64,000 nt of DNA from Arthrobacter sp. Marseille-P9274 (lineage in GTDB: Bacteria; Actinomycetota; Actinomycetes; Actinomycetales; Micrococcaceae). Location of the stretch: contig NZ_CAMPOV010000002.1 of NCBI RefSeq assembly GCF_946892675.1, forward strand, positions 310,001-374,000. The letters run 5' to 3'. The notes beneath the pieces are model-generated. The model did not search any database, was not told the origin of the DNA, and saw only the letters and a program-made list of their open reading frames with translations. Of the stretch, positions 33,292 to 41,066 are shown piece after piece. The position numbers and the translations under genes are program-made. Numbering within the stretch: position 1 is the first letter of the stretch; every line of letters starts with the position of its first letter.

Positions 33292-34284
33292 ATGAAGCGC
33301 ATCCTTGCCGCCACCTCAGTAGCAGCCCTCACCCTCATGGCTTCCACTGCCTGCGGCGCTCAAACCTCCTCCTCCGCGGGCGAGGACTTCCCCCGCCAGG
33401 GTAAGTCCATCGAGATGATTGTTGCGTTCGCCCCGGGCGGCGCCGTCGATACCGCCGCCCGCCTGGTCCAGCCCGTGCTTGAGAAGGAGCTGGGCACGAA
33501 CGTCGAAGTTGTGAACAAGCCCGGCGCCGGAGGCCAGATCGGCTACACGGCCCTGACCAGCGCCGAGGCCGACGGCTACACGATCGGTGCCACCGGCTCG
33601 CCGTCGGTCGTCGTCACCCCGCTCGACCCGGCCCGCGGCGCGAGTTTCACGCGGGAGGACTTCCAGCCGCTCGGACGCCAGGTCATCGACCCCGCCGTCG
33701 TCGCCGTCCAGCCGGACAGCCCCTACCAGAACCTCGACGACCTGCTGAAGGCAGCGAAGGACAAGCCGGACACCATCACCGCGACGACCACCGGCCAGCA
33801 GGGCGGCGAGCACTTCGCGATCGCCCAGGTCAAGGATGCCACCGGTGCCGCGCTCAGCCCGGTCCACTTCTCCGAGGGCGCCTCGCAGGCTACCACTGCA
33901 TTCCTCGGCAAGCACGTCGAAGTCCTCGTGGCCAACGTCAGCGATGTCACCGACCTGGTCAAGCAGGGCAAAGCCAAGGTCCTGGGCGTGATGGACAGCG
34001 AACGGGCCGAGGCCCTGCCCGACGTTCCCACCTTCAAGGAGTCCGGACATGACGTCGTCGCCGCCACCGCCCGCGGCTACTCCGCCCCGGCCGGCCTGCC
34101 CGAACCCGTCGCGCAGAAGCTCGAAGCAGCCCTGAAAACCGCCATCGAGGATCCGGCCGTTGTCGCGAAGATGGAGGACCTGGGCCTGGCCACCAGCTAC
34201 CAGTCCGCCGGCGACTACGAGACGTTCTGGGGCCAGCAGGAGACCGACTACAAGACCGTCCTGCCCCTCGTCCAAGCCAAGTAA
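33292..34284 (+). CDS. tctC: Tripartite tricarboxylate transporter binding protein (TctC/Bug)
   Basis: A 330-residue exported lipoprotein with lipobox TACG after about 20 residues. The Bug family pattern is clear: IEMIVAFAPGGAVDTAARLV, VVNKPGAGGQIGYTAL, DGYTIGATGS and the C-terminal YSAPAGLPEPVAQKLEAALK. It captures a carboxylate outside the membrane and delivers it to TctAB. The start follows AAAGGA. Confidence 0.93.
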   Translation: MKRILAATSVAALTLMASTACGAQTSSSAGEDFPRQGKSIEMIVAFAPGGAVDTAARLVQPVLEKELGTNVEVVNKPGAGGQIGYTALTSAEADGYTIGATGSPSVVVTPLDPARGASFTREDFQPLGRQVIDPAVVAVQPDSPYQNLDDLLKAAKDKPDTITATTTGQQGGEHFAIAQVKDATGAALSPVHFSEGASQATTAFLGKHVEVLVANVSDVTDLVKQGKAKVLGVMDSERAEALPDVPTFKESGHDVVAATARGYSAPAGLPEPVAQKLEAALKTAIEDPAVVAKMEDLGLATSYQSAGDYETFWGQQETDYKTVLPLVQAK

Positions 34285-34307
34285 TACCCGAACGAAGGAA
34301 CAGCATC

Positions 34308-34946
34308 ATGTCCTCCACCGCTGACACCACGACCGTCGTCGATTTCGAGCGGCCCGCCCCGGAACTCATCGCCCGCCTCGCGGCCCTGCCCGCGGCCAAC
34401 ATCGGCGATGCGATGGAGCGCCTCGGCGTCGCCGATTCGGCCATCCAGGCGATCTGGCCCGGAGCCAGACTGGCTGGCCCCGCCTTTACCGTCTGGGTCG
34501 CCGCCGGCGACAACCAAGGCATCCACGCAAGCCTCGCCGCGGCCAGCCCCGGCGACGTCGTGGTGGTCAGCGGCGGGGGCGACACCTCCCGCGCGCTGCT
34601 CGGAGAACTCATCGGTGAACGGGCGATCTCAGCCGGACTAGCCGGCTTCGCGCTGGACGGGGCCGCGCGGGACGCCGAAGTCCTCGGCGAGATCGGATTG
34701 CCGGTCTTCGCCAAGGCCACCAGCCCGGCCGGCCCCTATAAAAACGGCCCGTTCCGGATCGCGGTGCCCATCGCTTTCGGCGGGGTTCCGGTCCTGCCAG
34801 GCGACATCATCGTCGGTGACTCCGACGGCGTCGTCGTCGTTCCCCGCGGCCGGGCGGACGAAATCGCGGCAGCGGCCGAAGCGGTCTTCGCGGACGAAGC
34901 CGAACGCCGCGCCCGCATCATCGGCGACCGCGCCGCCAACTCCTGA
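34308..34946 (+). CDS. RraA-family protein, 4-carboxy-4-hydroxy-2-oxoadipate aldolase-like
   Basis: A 212-residue RraA/CHMI-aldolase fold protein. It shows NIGDAMERLGV, GARLAGPAFTVWVAAGDN, PGDVVVVSGGGDTSRALLGELIGERA and the metal/substrate motif GFALDGAARDAEVL (D-G-x-x-R-D), then PGDIIVGDSDGVVVVP. Family members are class II pyruvate aldolases acting on 4-hydroxy-2-oxoacids, or oxaloacetate decarboxylases. Next to carboxylate importers it probably splits an imported or derived hydroxy-oxo-acid into pyruvate and another acid. Confidence 0.86.
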   Translation: MSSTADTTTVVDFERPAPELIARLAALPAANIGDAMERLGVADSAIQAIWPGARLAGPAFTVWVAAGDNQGIHASLAAASPGDVVVVSGGGDTSRALLGELIGERAISAGLAGFALDGAARDAEVLGEIGLPVFAKATSPAGPYKNGPFRIAVPIAFGGVPVLPGDIIVGDSDGVVVVPRGRADEIAAAAEAVFADEAERRARIIGDRAANS

Positions 34947-34980
34947 CACGCACCACGCTCCACCCGAAGGAAACAGCACC

Positions 34981-35763
34981 ATGAATTGCACCGTTATCGG
35001 CCTCGGCGAAGCCGGCGCCATCTACGCCTCCGCCCTGCTGCGCGCCGGCCACCAGGTCACCGGCTACGATCCGGTCGTGACTTCTGCCCCGGCCGGAGTC
35101 GGCCTCGCACCTAGCGCAGCAGCCGCCTGCGCCGAAGCCGACGTAGTCCTGGTCCTCACCGGCGCCGGGGCGGCCCGCCCCGTCGCCGCCGAGTGCCTGC
35201 CGGCCATGCCTGCAGGGGCCTGCTACGCGGATCTGACCTCCTCTTCCCCTGGCACCATGGAAGAGCTCGGCCGCGGCGCCGGGGACGTACTGTTCGCCGA
35301 CGTCGCGATCCTCGGACCGGTCATCGCACAGCGCGAAGCCACCCCGCTGATGGCCAGCGGTCCCGGCGCCGCAGCCTTCGCCGACGTCGTGCGCGGCATT
35401 GGTGCACCCGTTGAGGTTGTCCCCGGACCTCCAGGGGCCGCGATGGCGCATAAACTGCTGCGCAGCGTCTTCATGAAGGGGCTCGCCTCCGTCGTCGTAG
35501 AAGCCGTCAACGCAGGTCGGGCGGCGGGCCTGGAAGATTTCGTCCGCGCCCAGATCACGGGGATGCTCGCCGGGGACGGGCAGGCCGTCATAGAGCGGTT
35601 CCTCACGGGCACGCAGAAGCACGCGGCCCGCCGCTCCTTCGAGATGCGCTCCACCAGCGGCTACCTAGCCGAACTCGGTGTCCCTGCGGAAATGACCGAA
35701 GCCTCGGCCACCGCGATGGAACGCATGGCCGCGGCCGAAGAAACCGAAAGCGTGGCATCCTGA
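34981..35763 (+). CDS. NAD-binding dehydrogenase of the 3-hydroxyisobutyrate/DUF1932 type
   Basis: A 260-residue protein. The Rossmann motif is CTVIGLGEAGAIYASALLRAGHQVTGYDP. The middle holds LTSSSPGTMEELG, and the C-terminal half LLRSVFMKGLASVVVEAVNAGRAAGLED is the DUF1932 helical domain of phosphogluconate-dehydrogenase-like proteins. The lysine in KLLRSVFMKG region is the likely catalytic base. ATG 34981 follows GAAGGAA. It should oxidise a beta-hydroxy acid with NAD(P). Its position between an aldolase and a permease indicates one shared pathway. Confidence 0.83.
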   Translation: MNCTVIGLGEAGAIYASALLRAGHQVTGYDPVVTSAPAGVGLAPSAAAACAEADVVLVLTGAGAARPVAAECLPAMPAGACYADLTSSSPGTMEELGRGAGDVLFADVAILGPVIAQREATPLMASGPGAAAFADVVRGIGAPVEVVPGPPGAAMAHKLLRSVFMKGLASVVVEAVNAGRAAGLEDFVRAQITGMLAGDGQAVIERFLTGTQKHAARRSFEMRSTSGYLAELGVPAEMTEASATAMERMAAAEETESVAS

Positions 35764-35797
35764 AAGTGGCCGGCAAGAGACACGGGAAGGACCACTC

Positions 35798-37135
35798 ATG
35801 ATCGGCGTCTGGGCACTCGGCGCCTACCTGGCCGTGATCATCTTGTGGACGACCCTGCTTAAGCGCAACGTCGGGGAAGCCATGATGATCGGCTTCCTCG
35901 TTGCAGCCGGGTTCAACGGGGCGGCCGCGCTGAACGCCGGCTGGACCGCGCTCTACGACGCGCTCACCGACGAGATCGTCTACGCCACGGTCATCTTCGT
36001 GTTCATGGGCTACCTGCTGGAAAGGGCCGGAGTCATGGAACGGATGATCAACCTGCTGGACGCGCTCATCGGCGGCCGCAAGGGCGGCTCCGCCTACGTG
36101 TCCACCGTCGCCTCCGCAGGTTTGGGCAGCATCGTGCACAACCAGGCCGCCATCGCCGCGACGGTCGGCTCGGTGACCATCCCTTGGATGGAACGCGCCA
36201 AGGTCGAGCGGACCACGGCGGCCACCATCGTCGCCGGCAACGCAGGCATGGGCATCACCTTCCCCTTCAGCGCGTCCATGTTCGTCCTCGTCGGTTCCTC
36301 CACCGTCGGCCCCCTGCTCGACATCGACACGCTCATCCTTCCCCTGATCGCCGGAGGCCTCTGGTGCGTCCTGCACCGCCTCATCGTCACGGCCATCCTT
36401 GTGCACCGCAGCGGCGCCCGCGCCACAGCCAAGGAAAACCGCCCCCTGCTGCTCGAGGCCCTGCGCCGCGGCTGGACCACCCTGCTGCTCTTCGTCGGGG
36501 TCGCCCTGCCCATGCTCCTGACAACCGGAGCCCTCGCCAAGATCCTCTCCGGCCACGCAGGGACGGACGTCTCCGACGCCATCAGCCCGATCTTCTGGAT
36601 CCCCGTTGTCCTGATCGTTCTCGGCCTGGCCCTGGGACGCAGACAGCTGCCCCGCAGCCCCAAGGCATGGGCCCAGCTCATCGGCGACTCCGCACCCAGG
36701 TTCGGCGTCGTCGGCATCACCGTTCTCTTCGCCTTCGCCGGCGCGAACGCCCTGGCCACCACCGGCCTGCCCGAACAACTGTCGGGCCTGCTGGACGGCC
36801 TCGACCTGCCCGTGTGGCTGCTCGCGGTCGTCATCGGCCTCATCGTCGTCGCCGTCGCAGCCCCCCTGTCCTCCACGGCTACCATGGCCGCCGTGGGCAC
36901 CATCGGCGTCGCCGCGCTCATCGCCGCCGGTGTCCCGGCCCCGACAGCCGCGGTCGCCGTGCTGATCTTCTCCTCCTGCGAGGCCGCCGTGCCCCCGGGC
37001 GGTGCGCCCCTGTACGTCGCGTGCGGCATTGCCGGCGTCGATCCCCTCCACACCTTCCGGCGCATGCTGCTCTACTATGCCCTGCCGCTGCTGGGCATCG
37101 GGGTGCTGGTCGCCGCAGGCGTCCTGCCCGTCTAG
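35798..37135 (+). CDS. TRAP-like large permease (DctM-type)
   Basis: A 445-residue membrane protein with about 11-12 helices. It resembles the TRAP DctM large subunit: FVFMGYLLERAGVMERMINLLDALIGGRKGGSAY near the first third, GNAGMGITFPFSASMFVLVG, and the C-terminal PPGGAPLYVACGIAGVDPLHTFRRMLLYYALPLLG, which matches the DctM ending. No DctP binding protein lies in the operon. It is thus an orphan or works with another binding protein. Alternative: a related IT-superfamily carrier. It follows AAGGA at 35798. Confidence 0.72.
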   Translation: MIGVWALGAYLAVIILWTTLLKRNVGEAMMIGFLVAAGFNGAAALNAGWTALYDALTDEIVYATVIFVFMGYLLERAGVMERMINLLDALIGGRKGGSAYVSTVASAGLGSIVHNQAAIAATVGSVTIPWMERAKVERTTAATIVAGNAGMGITFPFSASMFVLVGSSTVGPLLDIDTLILPLIAGGLWCVLHRLIVTAILVHRSGARATAKENRPLLLEALRRGWTTLLLFVGVALPMLLTTGALAKILSGHAGTDVSDAISPIFWIPVVLIVLGLALGRRQLPRSPKAWAQLIGDSAPRFGVVGITVLFAFAGANALATTGLPEQLSGLLDGLDLPVWLLAVVIGLIVVAVAAPLSSTATMAAVGTIGVAALIAAGVPAPTAAVAVLIFSSCEAAVPPGGAPLYVACGIAGVDPLHTFRRMLLYYALPLLGIGVLVAAGVLPV

Positions 37136-37147
37136 CAAGGAACCACC

Positions 37148-37396
37148 ATGCTCCACCGCATCGCCCGGACCGTGTTCATCGCCTCACTCTCCACCGCCCT
37201 GGCCGGCGGCGTGCTGCTCATCGTGTGGCAGGTCCTCGGCCTGGCCGCCGGCGACGCCGAAATCCTCACCGCCCCGAACGGCATCTTCAAGACCGTCCTG
37301 TGCATCGCGGCCTCCGCTTCCGCGATCGCCGCGTACGTCCTCGTCCATGTCAAAGCAGCAAGCCCTACCGCTCAATCGAAAGCCGGGACCCGATGA
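37148..37396 (+). CDS. Small two-helix membrane protein after the TRAP-like permease
   Basis: An 82-residue protein with helices around VFIASLSTALAGGVLLIVWQVLGLAAG and TVLCIAASASAIAAYVLVHV. Start ATG 37148 follows AAGGAA and its stop overlaps the cyclase-family start (ATGA). It is half the length of a normal DctQ (four helices). It may be a minimal small subunit of the permease, or unrelated. I know no family name. Confidence 0.6.
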   Translation: MLHRIARTVFIASLSTALAGGVLLIVWQVLGLAAGDAEILTAPNGIFKTVLCIAASASAIAAYVLVHVKAASPTAQSKAGTR

Positions 37397-38379
37397 CCGC
37401 CGCCGCGCGCGGCGGCCTGCCCGACCGCCGGGAACTCAAAGAACGCCCGGGCGCTCTGGCCGGCACCTCCTGGAACCTGTTCACGGACTCCTCGAGGGGA
37501 ACGCCGTCCTTCGCCGACGCTGCCGCCGTGGTCGGTGCTGCCCGGTCGGTGCAGCACGGAGAAGTCTTCGGGCTCGATTACCCGGTGGATGCCTTCGCCC
37601 CCGGTATGTCCAAAGCCCGCAAGGCTCCCGTCCACACCATCTATGCCAACCATCCGGCCCATCGCGATGACTTCCTCGACGGGTTCTATCTGCAGGGATC
37701 TACCCAAATCGACGGGCTCCGGCACAGGCGCGCAGACGACGTTGGCTTCTATGGCGGCGTCCCGGACGACCTGATCCAGCCAGGCACTGAGGAACTGGGC
37801 ATCCAGGTATGGGCAGACAAACCCATCGTGACCCGCGGCGTGCTGGTCGATGTCGCCGGGTACCTCCAGTCGCAAGGCCGGGAGGTCGATCATTCCGGCG
37901 GCCAGCCGCTTCCGTTCGATCTGATTCCCCGGGCGCTCGAAGCCCAGGGTGCGGAGGTCAGCACGGGCGACGTCGTCATGCTCCATACCGGCTGGGCCGA
38001 GTGGTTCCTTGGGCTCGACGACGCGCGCAAACGTGAACAGCAGGCCAACGGCCGCGCAACCGGCATGGCGCAAAGCGAAGAACTCCTCAACTGGTCCTGG
38101 AACAGCGGGGTGACACTGCTCGCGGCCGACAACTTCGCCGTCGAGTGCCTGCCTCCGGTCCCGGATTCTCCCTTCAGGCAGACGGCGCCGAACGACCGCG
38201 GCATGATGCACCAGGAATTCCTCGCCAAGCTCGGGCTGCCCCTCGGAGAACTCTGGCGCCTCGGACCGCTCGCCCGCCGGATGCGGGAGCTAGGACAGTG
38301 GCACGCCCTGCTCGTCGTCAAGCCGCTCAATGTCACAGGCGCCACCGGTTCGCCGGCCAATGCCACCGCCATTCTCTGA
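37393..38379 (+). CDS. Cyclase-family (kynurenine formamidase-like) hydrolase
   Basis: A 328-residue protein of the metal-dependent Cyclase family (PF04199). Recognisable parts are the N-terminal NLFTDSSRGTPSFADAA, the substrate loop GSTQIDGLRHRRADD where the usual metal motif HxGTHxDxxxH is reduced to G-S-T-Q-I-D-x-x-x-H, RGVLVDVAGYL, GDVVMLHTGWAEW and LLAADNFAVECLP. The first His of the motif is not obvious. Members hydrolyse N-formylkynurenine, isatin or lactams. It is translationally coupled to the small membrane protein. A 14-bp tandem duplication covers its stop codon. Confidence 0.8.
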   Translation: MTAAARGGLPDRRELKERPGALAGTSWNLFTDSSRGTPSFADAAAVVGAARSVQHGEVFGLDYPVDAFAPGMSKARKAPVHTIYANHPAHRDDFLDGFYLQGSTQIDGLRHRRADDVGFYGGVPDDLIQPGTEELGIQVWADKPIVTRGVLVDVAGYLQSQGREVDHSGGQPLPFDLIPRALEAQGAEVSTGDVVMLHTGWAEWFLGLDDARKREQQANGRATGMAQSEELLNWSWNSGVTLLAADNFAVECLPPVPDSPFRQTAPNDRGMMHQEFLAKLGLPLGELWRLGPLARRMRELGQWHALLVVKPLNVTGATGSPANATAIL

Positions 38380-38397
38380 TGCGCATTCTCTGATGCG
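38370..38397. repeat. 14-bp perfect tandem duplication across the cyclase stop codon
   Basis: CATTCTCTGATGCG occurs twice in direct succession. The cyclase-family stop TGA is in the first copy; the second lies wholly in the 26 bp gap before the convergent dehydrogenase. It looks like a recent slippage event. Confidence 0.9.
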
Positions 38398-38405
38398 GCC
38401 GCGGT

Positions 38406-39398
38406 TTACCCCCGCGAGCTGACGTAGCCGCGTTCCTTGTCCACCTGGTTGGCGAGCGGTTCGCCGGCGAGCCAGCGGTCCAGGTTGGCGAGGAACTGGT
38501 CCGCGAGGGCGTCGCGCCAGCCGACGACGTCGCCGCTCATGTGCGCCGAGATGTGCACGTTCTCCATGGCCCAGAAAGGGTGGTCGGCCGGAAGCGGCTC
38601 CTGATCGAAGACGTCCAGCGAGGCGGCGGCGATCCGGCCGGCCTGCAGCGCCTCGATGAGCGCGGGCTCGTCCACGAGCGCGCCGCGGCCGACGTTGACC
38701 AGGTGCGCCGTCGGCTTCATGGAGGCGAGCACCTCGGCGTTGAGCATCTGCCGGGTCTGGTCCGTCAGCGGAGCGATCAGCACGACGTGGTCCGCCCACC
38801 CGGCCTGTTCGGCGAGCTCGGCGCTGGGCACCACGGAGCCGAAATCGTCGTCGCACTCCCTCGCCGTCCGTCCGGCGCCCCGGACCTCCAGCCCGACCGC
38901 GCGCAGCAGCCGGGCCGTGGCACGGCCGATCCCGCCGGTCCCCACAACGAGCACTCGGGAGCCTGCGGTCGGCGTGAGTTCGCGGTGCATCCACGTGGCC
39001 TCCCGCTGCAGGGCCTTGCTGTGGTGCAACTGTTTGTCATGCGCCAGGATGGACGCCAGCACGAACTCGGCGATCGGCCTGTCGAAGGTGCCGTGCGCGT
39101 TGGTCAGCTCTACCTCGGAGTCGCGCAGCCCGTCGAACAGCATCGTGTCCACGCCAGCGGCCGCCACGTGCACCCACTTCAGCGCGTCCGCCTGCGGCCA
39201 CGCATCGCGCAGCGCCGAGGAAAAGAAGTCCCACAGGAACAGGGCGTCCGCGCCGGCGATCGCCTGCGGCAGCTCGGCGGCGGGGGCAACAACGACGTCG
39301 GCGCGCGCCTTAATCGCACCCAGATTGTAGGGGCGGGGCTGGCCGTCCTCGGCCAGAATCACCACGCGGGGGCGGGACCCCGAAGCTCGATTAGTCAC
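38406..39398 (-). CDS. D-isomer-specific 2-hydroxyacid dehydrogenase
   Basis: A 330-residue NAD(P)-dependent dehydrogenase with GTG start. The Rossmann motif is VLVVGTGGIGRATARLL, the catalytic Arg is in NVGRGALVD, the Glu in DVFDQEPLP and the His in VHISAHMSG. It reduces 2-oxoacids to D-2-hydroxyacids or the reverse. An ATTGTTGACAAT box lies 25 bp upstream, shared with the aminotransferase operon on the other strand, so it is probably part of the same regulon. A possible role is producing or removing a D-hydroxyacid used by the FAD/iron-sulfur dehydrogenase at 41067. Confidence 0.87.
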   Translation of the reverse strand: MTNRASGSRPRVVILAEDGQPRPYNLGAIKARADVVVAPAAELPQAIAGADALFLWDFFSSALRDAWPQADALKWVHVAAAGVDTMLFDGLRDSEVELTNAHGTFDRPIAEFVLASILAHDKQLHHSKALQREATWMHRELTPTAGSRVLVVGTGGIGRATARLLRAVGLEVRGAGRTARECDDDFGSVVPSAELAEQAGWADHVVLIAPLTDQTRQMLNAEVLASMKPTAHLVNVGRGALVDEPALIEALQAGRIAAASLDVFDQEPLPADHPFWAMENVHISAHMSGDVVGWRDALADQFLANLDRWLAGEPLANQVDKERGYVSSRG

Positions 39399-39422
39399 GG
39401 CTCCACGCTACGCGAGCGCAAG

Positions 39423-39434
39423 ATTGTTGACAAT
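39423..39434. promoter_or_regulatory. Operator box ATTGTTGACAAT (copy 1)
   Basis: Near-palindrome ATTGT-TG-ACAAT. With flanks, it matches the copy at 39737 at 18 of 19 positions. It sits just before the D-hydroxyacid dehydrogenase. Boxes of this TTGT-N2-ACAA form are typical targets of FCD-type GntR repressors. Confidence 0.6.
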
Positions 39435-39444
39435 AGACAGCTAG

Positions 39445-39474
39445 GCGGACCCCGACGTGAATAACGGGGTCCGC
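39445..39474. terminator. Hairpin between the operator box and the EthD remnant
   Basis: GCGGACCCCG and CGGGGTCCGC are exact ten-base complements around a ten-base loop. It lies 14 bp beyond the 3' end of the minus-strand EthD remnant and is probably its old terminator. No T-run follows. Confidence 0.55.
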
Positions 39475-39487
39475 GGCCGCGCGCCGT

Positions 39488-39640
39488 TCAGCCGGCCAGG
39501 GACCCCACGGGGTAGTTGACAATGACGACGCCCGGCGGCGCGTAGTTAGGCACATCCGCGGCGAGGGCCTGCCCTTCGGGGGAGGACATGGCCGCGACAT
39601 AGGCCGCCTTGTCGTCGAAGTCCCCCTCGAAGTGGCGAAG
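39488..39640 (-). pseudogene. EthD-family protein remnant (C-terminal part only)
   Basis: About 48 codons ending in a stop read HFEGDFDDKAAYVAAMSSPEG and DVPNYAPPGVVIVN, the C-terminal third of small EthD-family proteins (normally about 100 residues). Upstream of 39640 the frame continues without any family resemblance and runs into the aminotransferase promoter. The N-terminal half is missing, so this is a truncated gene. It could mark a deletion or rearrangement at this operon boundary. Confidence 0.6.
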
Positions 39641-39736
39641 AGGGCTCGGCGGGCAGAGTGCAGCACTCGAGCCCAGCGTAGTGATTCGAGCGGCGGCAGG
39701 GCACCCTTGATGCCAAACAGCCGGGGGTGTCGACGG

Positions 39737-39748
39737 ATTGTTGACAAT
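39737..39748. promoter_or_regulatory. Operator box ATTGTTGACAAT (copy 2) with overlapping -35
   Basis: The box contains TTGACA (39741-39746), a perfect -35 for the aminotransferase operon. A weak -10 (TACACC, 39763) lies 16 bases later, close to ATG 39777, so the transcript may be nearly leaderless. A bound repressor would hide the -35. Confidence 0.6.
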
Positions 39749-39776
39749 AAACAGATGTGACCTACACCATGGGTGC

Positions 39777-41057
39777 ATGACTTCACTTAGCCCCGCGCTC
39801 AAGCAGGCCACCCCCGTCGTCGTCGACCACGCCCTCGGCAGCTGGATCTACGGCACGGACGGCAAGGACTACCTGGATTTCACCACCGGCATCGGCGTCA
39901 CCAGCACCGGCCACTGCCACCCGAAGGTGGTCGCCGCGGCGCGGGATCAGGTCGGCAAGATCATCCACGCGCAGTACACCACGGTGATGCACCAGCCGCT
40001 GCTGCAGCTGACGGAAAAGCTGGGTGAGGTGCTGCCGGCCGGGCTGGACTCCGTCTTCTACGCCAACTCCGGCTCGGAGGCGGTCGAGGCCGCGATCCGA
40101 CTGGCCCGGATGGCCACCGGGCGCCCGAACATCGTGGTCTTCCAGGGCGGCTTCCACGGCCGCACCGTCGCGGCGGCGTCGCTGACCACGGCGGGCACCA
40201 AGTTCTCCGCCGGCTTCGCACCGCTGATGGCCGGCGTGCATATGTCCGCCTTCCCCTACGCCTACCGCTACGGCTGGGACGAGGCCACCGCCGTCGAATT
40301 CGCCCTGAAGGAACTGGACTACCTGCTGCAGACCCGCACCGCGCCGAACGACACGGCGGCGTTCCTGATCGAGCCGGCCTTGGGCGACGGCGGCTACCTG
40401 CCCACCCCTCCGGCGTTCATGGAAGGGCTGCGCGAGCGCGCGGACCGGCACGGCATCAAGCTGATTTTCGACGAGGTGCAGGCCGGCGTCGGGCGCACCG
40501 GCAGGTTCTGGGGCCATCAGCACTCGGCGGCGACGCCGGACATCCTGATCACCGCCAAGGGCATCGCCTCCGGCTTCCCGATCTCCGCGATCGCCGCCTC
40601 GACCGAGACCATGTCGAAGGCGTGGCCAGGTTCGCAGGGCGGCACCTACGGCGGCAACGCCGTCTCCGCGGCGGCCGGCGTCGCCACGCTGGAAGTGGTC
40701 CAGGAGGAGGGGCTGGTGGAGAACTCGCGGCTGCGCGGCGAGCAACTGCAGGCCGGGCTGCTCGAGATCCAGGGCAGGTTCCCGCAGATCGGTAACGTCC
40801 GCGGCCTGGGCCTGATGCAGGGCATCGAGTTCACCGGAGCGGACGGCAACCCGGACGCGGCCACGGCCACCGCGGTCCAGCAGGCCACCACCGAGCAGGG
40901 CCTGCTGACGCTGACCTGCGGTCCGGCGGGCAACGTGGTCCGGCTGATCCCGGCCCTCGTGGTCACGCCCGAAGAAATCACCACCGGCCTGGAGCGCTTC
41001 GAGGCGGCCGTCGCCGTCGCCACCGGAGCCGTCCCCGCGGCAGCGACGGGAGCCTGA
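39777..41057 (+). CDS. Class III aminotransferase (4-aminobutyrate/diaminobutyrate type)
   Basis: A 426-residue PLP enzyme. Marker segments are GKDYLDFTTGIGVTSTGHCHP, YANSGSEAVEAAIRLAR, FQGGFHGRT, IFDEVQAGVGRTGRFWG (Asp binding pyridine N) and the Schiff-base lysine in ITAKGIASGFPISA. ATG 39777 has no good ribosome site but is near the predicted transcription start. It moves an omega-amino group to 2-oxoglutarate or pyruvate. With the ectoine-hydrolase-like gene downstream it is a good candidate for 2,4-diaminobutyrate transaminase (DoeD role); GABA is the main alternative. Confidence 0.88.
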   Translation: MTSLSPALKQATPVVVDHALGSWIYGTDGKDYLDFTTGIGVTSTGHCHPKVVAAARDQVGKIIHAQYTTVMHQPLLQLTEKLGEVLPAGLDSVFYANSGSEAVEAAIRLARMATGRPNIVVFQGGFHGRTVAAASLTTAGTKFSAGFAPLMAGVHMSAFPYAYRYGWDEATAVEFALKELDYLLQTRTAPNDTAAFLIEPALGDGGYLPTPPAFMEGLRERADRHGIKLIFDEVQAGVGRTGRFWGHQHSAATPDILITAKGIASGFPISAIAASTETMSKAWPGSQGGTYGGNAVSAAAGVATLEVVQEEGLVENSRLRGEQLQAGLLEIQGRFPQIGNVRGLGLMQGIEFTGADGNPDAATATAVQQATTEQGLLTLTCGPAGNVVRLIPALVVTPEEITTGLERFEAAVAVATGAVPAAATGA

Positions 41058-41066
41058 GCACACCAC

